The notes under the pieces: generated by a model
Database searches by the model: none
Seen by the model: only the letters and a program-made list of their open reading frames with translations
Told to the model about the DNA's origin: nothing
From: Varunaivibrio sulfuroxidans
Lineage (GTDB): Bacteria; Pseudomonadota; Alphaproteobacteria; Rhodospirillales; Magnetovibrionaceae
Reading direction: 5' to 3'
Assembly: GCF_029318635.1 (NCBI RefSeq)
Contig: NZ_CP119676.1
Coordinates: 1,363,001 to 1,427,000, forward strand
Length of the DNA stretch: 64,000 bases
Position numbers and translations under genes: made by a program
Shown: piece after piece, positions 47,902-53,564 of the stretch
Position numbering within the stretch: position 1 is the first letter of the stretch
Layout: every line of letters begins with the position of its first letter

Positions 47902-48353
47902 TTCAATTTTTAAGAAAGATTACTAAGCTGCCCCGGATGTGGAGGATTGCATTCATATTCGAGGAATCGTGGGACTTGCTCGCCCAAGATAAGCTCATTG
48001 ACGCTGAGACTTTGTTTGAAAAAGGTGAGCATCTATTGGGTGTTTTGCCATATGAATATAAAATCATGAAAGGTACAATTAAATTTAGGCTAAAAAAGCG
48101 CGATGAATGCATGGAGTTATTCAAAAATGCATATATCGATGTAAGTAATAGCAACTTGTCAGAAAGTGACAAATTGTACCTAAAATATTATATGTACAGC
48201 GTTTTAATAATATATAAAAAATTCCTCCACGCCGATCTTGACGGGGTTGAAGAAGTAACAAACTCTAGTGTTTCATTGAAAGAAGTAAGCTCATGTTGGA
48301 AGCGTCGATTCCCATGTCGAGACCATCCCGATTGGGATAAATATGGCGTATAG
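47898..48353 (+). CDS. Candidate immunity protein of module 4
   Basis: 151 residues, AT-rich, overlapping the toxin end by 4 bases (ATGA). Same helical layout as the module 1 and 5 immunity proteins (W-D-L-L-A-Q-D-K-L-I-D-A-E-T-L-F; K-F-R-L-K-K-R-D-E-C-M-E-L-F) and the identical H-P-D-W-D-K-Y-G-V end, but strongly diverged elsewhere, in step with the different toxin end of module 4. It remains intact although its toxin is broken. Confidence 0.68.
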   Translation: MIQFLRKITKLPRMWRIAFIFEESWDLLAQDKLIDAETLFEKGEHLLGVLPYEYKIMKGTIKFRLKKRDECMELFKNAYIDVSNSNLSESDKLYLKYYMYSVLIIYKKFLHADLDGVEEVTNSSVSLKEVSSCWKRRFPCRDHPDWDKYGV

Positions 48354-48607
48354 TTCGACGCAAGCATGAGTGCGGCGGCGGATTGGCATTTCTGTACAGA
48401 AATGCCAATCGCCTGACACTCGCCGCTCCGGGGATCGGATGGTTTACGCGGCTTTTTTCGTTTTCTTCCCGTCCCCCAGCCCCCACGCAACGGAGCAATC
48501 ACCGCGCGCCTGAGTTCTTTGAACGCGGGATTGTCGCCGTGAGATGAGGCTCTCGTTCGGCGGCGGGTGTCGATGTCGCCCGCCTATCCGGCGCGCTGGC
48601 CGCCGCG
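48354..48607 (+). repeat. Module boundary repeat R3 with 30-bp palindrome
   Basis: Near-identical to R1. The perfect palindrome lies at 48381-48410, followed by the terminator hairpin, the minus-strand K-E-L-R-R-A-V-I-A segment, the in-frame TGA and the pretoxin codons leading into module 5. Confidence 0.85.
48422..48458 (+). terminator. Terminator hairpin after module 4
   Basis: GCCGC...GCGGC stem followed by TTTTTTCGTTTT, as in R1, about 70 bases after the immunity stop codon. Confidence 0.6.
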
Positions 48608-49186
48608 ATGGGCGGCTCCGATCCCAACACCGCCGTCCTGACCGCCGGTAACGCGGCCAAGAATAACGTCTTTTGCGGCGAGCTGTGTATCGCTGCGGTT
48701 GTTGTAGCGATTTCTACGGCCTATAGCGCCTATGCCGGGGGTGGGAAAGCCGTCACCCTTGGCGTCGATGCCGCAAAAGGCGCGTCACTCCCGCAGCCCG
48801 GAGTGCTGACCGCGATCGAAAAACAGGCCGTGAAGACGGGCGTAACGGGAAATTGGTCGATCTCCGGGGTGGGCTCCGCCCAATTCGTCGAGACGACGAC
48901 GGCTTCTGTTGGTAAAGTTACCTACAGGGTCCAGAAAAAGCTTGATGGTTATGTCATTGCAATAGGTCCAGATGGCGAAAAATATGTCTTCGGGAACCAT
49001 TCTCTGCAGGGCACAAGCGCAGGGACCTTGCACACCAAATGGAATGAACGGCAATTTTATGAAGCATTGAAACAAGGAAACGAATTTTTATTAAATACTA
49101 AGAGTCCTATATTGAAAAAAAGATGGGAAAAAATCGTATATATGCTTTCAAATGTGGCAAGATTAATTGTGAATATGAATAAATAA
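48608..49186 (+). CDS. Toxin module 5: module 1 type toxin with internal deletion
   Basis: 192 residues. The first 40 match module 1, then Y-A-G-G-G joins directly to K-A-V-T-L-G: 117 codons of the entry domain are missing in frame, with G-G-G-A-A present at both deletion ends. The tip equals that of module 1 up to N-E-R-Q-F-Y-E and ends differently (L-K-Q-G-N-E-F-L-L-N-T-K-S-P; M-L-S-N-V-A-R-L-I-V-N-M-N-K). Loss of the D-D-K-T-G-N-V region should impair delivery. As in the other modules, no ribosome site precedes the ATG. Confidence 0.7.
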   Translation: MGGSDPNTAVLTAGNAAKNNVFCGELCIAAVVVAISTAYSAYAGGGKAVTLGVDAAKGASLPQPGVLTAIEKQAVKTGVTGNWSISGVGSAQFVETTTASVGKVTYRVQKKLDGYVIAIGPDGEKYVFGNHSLQGTSAGTLHTKWNERQFYEALKQGNEFLLNTKSPILKKRWEKIVYMLSNVARLIVNMNK

Positions 49187-49188
49187 TA

Positions 49189-49656
49189 ATGTTTTCATTT
49201 ATCATAAAAATATATAAAGCTTTCAAGGCCAGCATGTTGCTTTCTGAAGCGTGGGATGCCGTTGCATCCAATCGTATTGAAGATGCCGAAGAATGCTTTG
49301 TATCAATTAATAAAATTGTTCCGGATTTATGTGCGGAGCACCAGATTATGGAGGCTTATATAAAATTCAGAGCATCAAAATATAGAGACGCTAAAGAGTT
49401 GTTTGACATTGCTTGGAAAAAAATTGATCTAGATGAACACCTTAGTTCGGATGAGAAATTATATTTTAAGGGATTTGTCCTTGGTCCTGCTCAGATGACG
49501 ATATTTTTCTTAAAACACAGAAATAATTTAGAACCTAATTATAACAACATTCATAAATGTAATATCTACGGGGTTGACCTCCAAAAAATTAGCAAAAAGT
49601 GGAAGACCCACTTCCCAATGAGAGACCATCCCGATTGGGATAAATATGGCGTATAG
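49189..49656 (+). CDS. Candidate immunity protein of module 5
   Basis: 155 residues, starting 2 bases after toxin 5. Strongly similar to the module 1 immunity protein (C-A-E-H-Q-I-M-E-A-Y-I-K-F-R-A-S-K-Y; A-K-E-L-F-D-I-A-W-K-K-I) with most differences in the last third before H-P-D-W-D-K-Y-G-V. Helical, TPR-like, AT-rich. Presumed antitoxin of the neighbouring tip. Confidence 0.7.
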   Translation: MFSFIIKIYKAFKASMLLSEAWDAVASNRIEDAEECFVSINKIVPDLCAEHQIMEAYIKFRASKYRDAKELFDIAWKKIDLDEHLSSDEKLYFKGFVLGPAQMTIFFLKHRNNLEPNYNNIHKCNIYGVDLQKISKKWKTHFPMRDHPDWDKYGV

Positions 49657-49906
49657 TTCGACGCAAGCATGAGTGCGGCGGCGGATTGGCATTTCTGTAC
49701 AGAAATGCCAATCGCCTGACACTCGCCGCTCCGGGGATCGGATGGTTTACGCGGCTTTTTTCGTTTTCTTCCCGTCCCCCCCCACGCAACGAAGCAATCA
49801 CCGCGCGCCTGAGTTCTTTGAACGCGGGATTGTCGCCGTAAGATGAGACTCTCGTTCGGCGGCGGGTGTCGATGTCGCCCGCCTATCCGGCGCGCTGGCC
49901 GCCGCG
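49657..49906 (+). repeat. Module boundary repeat R4 with 30-bp palindrome
   Basis: Third full boundary. Palindrome at 49684-49713, terminator hairpin at 49725, a C-rich run one step different from R1 and R3, the in-frame stop and the pretoxin codons entering module 6. Confidence 0.85.
49725..49761 (+). terminator. Terminator hairpin after module 5
   Basis: GCCGC...GCGGC stem followed by TTTTTT, as in R1 and R3, about 70 bases after the immunity stop codon. Confidence 0.6.
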
Positions 49907-50836
49907 ATGGGCGGCTCCGATCCCAACACCGCCGTCCTGACCGCCGGTAACGCGGCCAAGAATAACGTCTTTTGCGGCGGGCTGTGTATCGCTGCCGTTG
50001 TTGTAGCGATTTCTGCGGCCTATAGCGCCTATGCCGGGGGTGGGAACCCCCTAGCCGGTCTTGACGTCATCGCCGAGGGCAAGGACCCGATACAAAAAAT
50101 GCTGACCACGGGTGTGGCTAAATCCGTGGCCTTTTCTTATTCGCGATATCCCAATGCCACGGCGACGGTTTTGCATACCCTGGGCGACGCCATCGACACG
50201 GCCGGTGTGTGGGTAAGAATTGTCGACGACAAGACGGGCAACGTCATCAGCGACGCCTGGGATCAAATTCCGCCGGAATATCGCAAGAAAATTATCGGTC
50301 TCGCCGATCTGGGGGAAATGGGGGTCACCCTTTATGTCTCGGCGTCCGCGATGGCGAAAGTCATCCAGGGTGTCAAGGTGGCGGAAGACGCAGGGAAAGC
50401 CGTCACCCTTGGCGTCGATGCCGCAAAAGGCGCGTCACTCCCGCAGCCCGGGGTGCTGACCGCGATCGAAAAACAGGTCGTGAAAGTGGAGTTGATTAAA
50501 AATGCACGATATGCACCGAAAACATATAGTTTGATGTTTGACGCAAGGAGTCCCTTTGCGGGTATGAGTGTGGAAGATGTATCTTCAGCGCTTCGCTCTG
50601 GTAGTATTAAACCCTCAGATGTGCCTATTAATTACATTGTTCGTGATGGTAATACCCTTATTCTCAACACACGTTCATCTCAAGCGCTCAAGGCCGCAAA
50701 AATCTCCCCTCCAAAATGGCGTGTAATAAATCGCACAGGAAGTGATAAGTACGAAATCATGCTAAGCAATCAGTTAAGGCGCAATAAGTTAACAAGCGAG
50801 GGTGTGGATACGGTAAGGAAATCGAGAATACCATAA
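49907..50836 (+). CDS. Toxin module 6: CdiA-CT-like protein with N-T-R-S-S-Q-A-L tip
   Basis: Residues 1 to about 193 are almost identical to module 1; the sequence switches after A-I-E-K-Q-V-V-K. The tip (about 195-309) reads F-D-A-R-S-P-F-A-G-M, V-P-I-N-Y-I-V-R-D-G-N-T-L-I-L-N-T-R-S-S-Q-A-L, P-P-K-W-R-V-I-N-R-T-G and L-R-R-N-K-L-T. I recall this tip, with its R-D-G-x-T-x-I-L-N-T-R-S-x-x-A-L core, at the end of many polymorphic toxins, but not its biochemical activity. The module is intact although its immunity gene is destroyed. Its TAA overlaps the ATG of that gene. Confidence 0.7.
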   Translation: MGGSDPNTAVLTAGNAAKNNVFCGGLCIAAVVVAISAAYSAYAGGGNPLAGLDVIAEGKDPIQKMLTTGVAKSVAFSYSRYPNATATVLHTLGDAIDTAGVWVRIVDDKTGNVISDAWDQIPPEYRKKIIGLADLGEMGVTLYVSASAMAKVIQGVKVAEDAGKAVTLGVDAAKGASLPQPGVLTAIEKQVVKVELIKNARYAPKTYSLMFDARSPFAGMSVEDVSSALRSGSIKPSDVPINYIVRDGNTLILNTRSSQALKAAKISPPKWRVINRTGSDKYEIMLSNQLRRNKLTSEGVDTVRKSRIP

Positions 50837-51110
50837 TGAAAAAAAACCTCTCCTAGAGTTACCATATGCGTCTACGTCACTGATACATGCTGCAATGGTG
50901 GAGAGTGACGTTGCGGATAGAATCATCCCTCTAGATTTCGATGATGAGGGACAGAAACGCTCCTATATCTTGAGATTTACCAAAGTTCGGGCATGCCGAG
51001 AACGCTCCGAAATTTACTGTACCATGTGGCATATTGATGGTGTCTATGACGTGAGCCCCGTTTTCTCCTCCATTTTTGGGTAGAGTCCATCACCTAAGAA
51101 GGAGATGGAA

Positions 51111-51377
51111 ATGAAGCGTTCACGTTTCACGGAAGAGCAGATTATTGGCATTTTGCGCGAGCAGGAGTCTGGGCAGAAGACCGTCGACGTTTGCCGCCGC
51201 CATGGCGTCAGCGAGGCCACTTTTTATAAATGGAAGTCCAAGTTTGGGGGCATGGAGATTTCCGACGCCAAACGGTTGAAGGCGCTGGAAGCGGAGAACA
51301 ACCGGCTCAAGAAGCTGTTGGCCGAGACGATGTTGGACAACGCCATGCTCAAAGACATCAATTCAAAAAAGTGGTGA
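51111..51377 (+). CDS. IS3-family transposase OrfA
   Basis: 88 residues with an N-terminal helix-turn-helix ([30 protein letters not shown]) and a leucine-zipper-like end. AAGGAG precedes the ATG by 6-8 bases. Near its 3' end the heptamer AAAAAAG, with codons AAA-AAG in the zero frame, allows -1 slippage to make the OrfAB transposase. Confidence 0.93.
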   Translation: MKRSRFTEEQIIGILREQESGQKTVDVCRRHGVSEATFYKWKSKFGGMEISDAKRLKALEAENNRLKKLLAETMLDNAMLKDINSKKW

Positions 51378-52264
51378 CGCCCGCCGCCAGGCGAGAGGCC
51401 GTCGCTTATCTCCGTAGGCAATATGAGGTGAGCGAACGGCGGGCGTGTCACGCCACCGGAACGGACCGCAGTTCAGTGCGTTATCGGTCCATCAAGCCGG
51501 ATGATGCGCCGATCCGTGAGCGCCTACGCGCGCTGTCTGCGGAGCGGCGGCGATTTGGCTATCGTCGTTTGCACATTATGCTGTCCAGGGAAGGCGTACA
51601 CATGAACCAGAAGAAGCTGAGGCGCTTATATCGAGAAGAAGGCCTTCAGGTGCGTAAACGCGGCGGGCGCAAACGTGCTTTGGGCACACGGGCACCAATG
51701 CTGCTGCCGCAGGGACCGAACCAACGTTGGTCCCTGGATTTCGTCTCGGACGCCCTGGATGACGGACGGCGGTTTCGCATTCTGTGTGTCGTCGATGACT
51801 TCACGCGCGAATGTATAGGGCTTGTCGCTGATACATCCCTGTCAGGTTTGCGTGTGGCGCGGGAACTTAATGCGATCATCATGCGGCGGGGCAAGCCGCA
51901 CATGGTGGTCAGCGATAACGGCACCGAACTGACCTCCATCGCAATCCTCAAGTGGTCTCAGGAGCGGCGGATCGAGTGGCATTACACCCAGCCGGGCAAG
52001 CCAACGCAGAACGCCTTCGTGGAAAGCTTCAACGGGCGGCTGCGTGATGAATGCCTTAATGAGACGCTGTTCAGCTCTGTGCGCCATGCCAGGGCCGTAC
52101 TGGCAACTTGGAAGCATGATTATAATTACGTCCGGCCGCATTCCGCGCATGGCGGAGCAACGCCGGTGGAATTTGCCGATCAAGCTGATATGGGGCATGC
52201 CCCATATCAGCTTGATCAAAGTGCTCACAAAGGGCAATGTTTTGAAACCGGACCCTACCCATAA
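51371..52264 (+). CDS. IS3-family transposase OrfB (made as OrfAB by -1 frameshift)
   Basis: About 297 residues in the -1 frame after the slippery site, beginning [14 protein letters not shown]. The DDE catalytic triad is visible: D in W-S-L-D-F-V-S-D, D in V-V-S-D-N-G-T-E-L, and E in [17 protein letters not shown]. The N-terminal part has the [13 protein letters not shown]_21-like region. No start codon with a ribosome site exists near the beginning, which supports expression by frameshift. The protein ends 26 bases before the right inverted repeat. Confidence 0.92.
   Translation: MVTPAARREAVAYLRRQYEVSERRACHATGTDRSSVRYRSIKPDDAPIRERLRALSAERRRFGYRRLHIMLSREGVHMNQKKLRRLYREEGLQVRKRGGRKRALGTRAPMLLPQGPNQRWSLDFVSDALDDGRRFRILCVVDDFTRECIGLVADTSLSGLRVARELNAIIMRRGKPHMVVSDNGTELTSIAILKWSQERRIEWHYTQPGKPTQNAFVESFNGRLRDECLNETLFSSVRHARAVLATWKHDYNYVRPHSAHGGATPVEFADQADMGHAPYQLDQSAHKGQCFETGPYP
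52178..52217. repeat. 40-bp perfect palindrome inside the IS orfB end
   Basis: The left arm GATCAAGCTGATATGGGGCA is exactly mirrored on the right around a centre at 52197/52198. It is coding ([14 protein letters not shown]) and lies about 75 bases from the right end of the element. Such a dyad can form a cruciform in DNA or a strong RNA hairpin without a T-tract. The truncated relative has lost this part, so conservation cannot be judged here. Confidence 0.9.
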
Positions 52265-52508
52265 CTGGAGGGAACTCGGGTCTCACGTCATCTATGATCA
52301 AGTCTGTGAAATCGAAAAATCGGACTGGGTTTCAGAATTAAAAACGGCAGCCGAGCCTGATATGCGCCATGATTGGGTCATGCGGCATTTCATGATTTAT
52401 ATTGATAGCTTTGGGTGTCTTGAGGTTATCGCTGAATCTGTTTTTCTTGAGGATGTTGATAGAATTTAAATAAATTCAAGATTACGGACACGGTTACGTG
52501 TGACAGAT

Positions 52509-52605
52509 TGACCTGCCCCCCCAAAAACGGGGTGAACCGCCCCCAAAAGCATCTACCATGCGGAAGAACTCTCTTCGTGAATGACCGGTCTTGGGGGGCA
52601 GGTCA
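52509..52605. mobile_element. 97-bp element with terminal inverted repeats (MITE-like)
   Basis: The left end TGACCTGCCCCCCCAAAA and the right end TTGGGGGGCAGGTCA are inverted repeats of about 15 bases (one extra C on the left). A second IS3-like end motif, GGTGAACCGCCCC, lies inside. There is no coding capacity. No target duplication is evident, so it could be a MITE moved by an unlinked transposase or the fused ends left by an IS deletion. Its right end abuts the barnase-type toxin fragment. Confidence 0.6.
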
Positions 52606-52865
52606 TTGACCTAAAACCGACGCTGGATCGCATCGCATCAGGAACAAAACTCGCCTATAAGAATGACGGAAGTATATTTAAAAATTTTCCCTTGCGAGGT
52701 AAATCAGCACCGGAGCTTCCAATTAAACCTACTGGTTATTATAGGGAATACGTTCACCCAACACCTACAATATCAGGAATTGGTCCGCAAAGGTTAGTCA
52801 CGGGAAAAGGCGGTGAAATCTATTACACCCCTGATCATTATACGACATTTATCCGCATAAGGTGA
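52606..52865 (+). pseudogene. Toxin module 7: barnase-type ribonuclease tip, 5' part lost
   Basis: The frame I-D-L-K-P-T-L-D-R-I-A-S-G begins right at the end of the 97-bp element and encodes a nearly whole microbial guanyl-specific RNase (barnase/RNase Sa family) core: Y-K-N-D-G-S-I-F-K-N, G-Y-Y-R-E-Y-V-H-P-T-P, G-P-Q-R-L-V-T-G, and E-I-Y-Y-T-P-D-H-Y-T-T-F. The catalytic Glu (R-E-Y), Arg (Q-R) and His (D-H-Y) are all present. The delivery domain is gone and the only upstream ATG (52581) is inside the element, so it is probably not expressed as a secreted toxin. Confidence 0.8.
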
Positions 52866-52881
52866 GTTCTGGAGAATGGAC

Positions 52882-53274
52882 ATGGCGCCCGATTCGACAA
52901 CGAAGTTTGAGTATGGCAACTATTCTATCTCGGCCAATGACCTTGATTCTTGCATAGCCACCCTTCCCATAGGCCTTGTGGGGCAAGAACAACTCTTATA
53001 TGCGCTATATGAAGTGCTAAATTTCCCAGGCTGGTTTGGCTTCAATTGGAATGCTCTTTACGATTGCCTCCGTGATTTTAGTTGGATAGAAAAAAATAAA
53101 ATTATCCTCATTCACAAAGAATTTCCAAAATTAAGCAATAAAGATATGAAAATTTATCTGGATATTTTGTCAAATTCTATAAATGATTGGAGGTCTGATG
53201 ATAAACACGAGTTCAAAGTTATTTTTCCGGTCCATACTAGAAATAATATTGAAGCGATATGGAATAAAAGTTAA
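52882..53274 (+). CDS. Barstar-family ribonuclease inhibitor (immunity of module 7)
   Basis: About 130 residues of the barstar family, which plugs the active site of barnase-type RNases. L-L-Y-A-L-Y-E-V-L-N-F-P-G-W-F-G-F-N-W-N and A-L-Y-D-C-L-R-D-F match the barstar binding helix and loop (F-P-x-x-x-G-x-N-x-x-A-L-x-D-C-L). ATG 52882 has GGAG 7 bases upstream; ATG 52876 is in frame but too close to it. It lies 16 bases after the RNase stop, a clear cognate pair. Confidence 0.85.
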   Translation: MAPDSTTKFEYGNYSISANDLDSCIATLPIGLVGQEQLLYALYEVLNFPGWFGFNWNALYDCLRDFSWIEKNKIILIHKEFPKLSNKDMKIYLDILSNSINDWRSDDKHEFKVIFPVHTRNNIEAIWNKS

Positions 53275-53280
53275 TCGGAA

Positions 53281-53459
53281 TGTACAGTGATGCCAATCGC
53301 CTGACACTCGCCGCTCCGGGGGTCGGACGATTTACGTGGCTTTTTTCGTTTTCTTCCCGTCCCCCTCCCCACGCAACGAAGCAATCACCGCGCGCCTGAG
53401 TTCTTTGAACGCGGGACTGTCGCCGTGAGATGAGACTCTCGTTCGGCGACGGGTGTCGA
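53281..53459 (+). repeat. Last module boundary repeat R5 (probable original downstream flank)
   Basis: Matches the other boundaries from about TGTACAGTGATGCC through the GCCGC...GTGGC-TTTTTT hairpin and the in-frame TGA to GGTGTCGA (53452-53459). There it diverges, continuing into AAGGCGCGG instead of pretoxin codons. It thus marks the right edge of the array. On the minus strand an open frame (53332-53526) reads D-T-R-R-R-T-R-V, then P-A-F-K-E-L-R-R-A-V-I-A-S-L-R-G-E-G-D-G-K-K-T-K-K and may be the end of a former gene. Confidence 0.7.
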
Positions 53460-53564
53460 AGGCGCGGTAAAACCGTTGTTCATCGAAGGCCTGATGACGA
53501 TAACCGGTACGACTACAGCCCGACACTCTATGCTCTGGGCGCCTCCCGCCCGGCGCGCCTTTGC

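Larger units (their letters stand above)
51047..52290 (+). mobile_element. Complete IS3-family element, IS407-like, 1,244 bp
   Basis: The ends are inverted repeats starting TGACGTGAG (left TGACGTGAGCCCCG, right complement TGACGTGAGACCCG). The element is flanked on both sides by TCTA (51043-51046 and 52291-52294), a 4-bp target duplication. It carries orfA and orfB in overlapping frames with an A-A-A-A-A-A-G slippery heptamer at 51365-51371. It appears intact and may be active. It interrupts the immunity gene of toxin module 6. A truncated relative lies at 30117-31105. Confidence 0.92.
50836..52469 (+). pseudogene. Immunity gene of module 6, frameshifted and split by an IS element
   Basis: The ATG at 50836 overlaps the toxin stop (TAATG). 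It is followed by a run of eight A; with nine, the frame would continue M-K-K-K-P-L-L-E-L-P-Y and onward without interruption into M-V-E-S-D-V-A-D-R-I-I-P-L-D. At 51046 the gene is cut by the IS element. Removing the element and one copy of the TCTA duplication restores W-H-I-D-G-V-Y-D-Q-V-C-E-I-E-K and the gene runs to TAA at 52467 (E-S-V-F-L-E-D-V-D-R-I), about 128 residues in all. Family not recognised. Confidence 0.8.
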
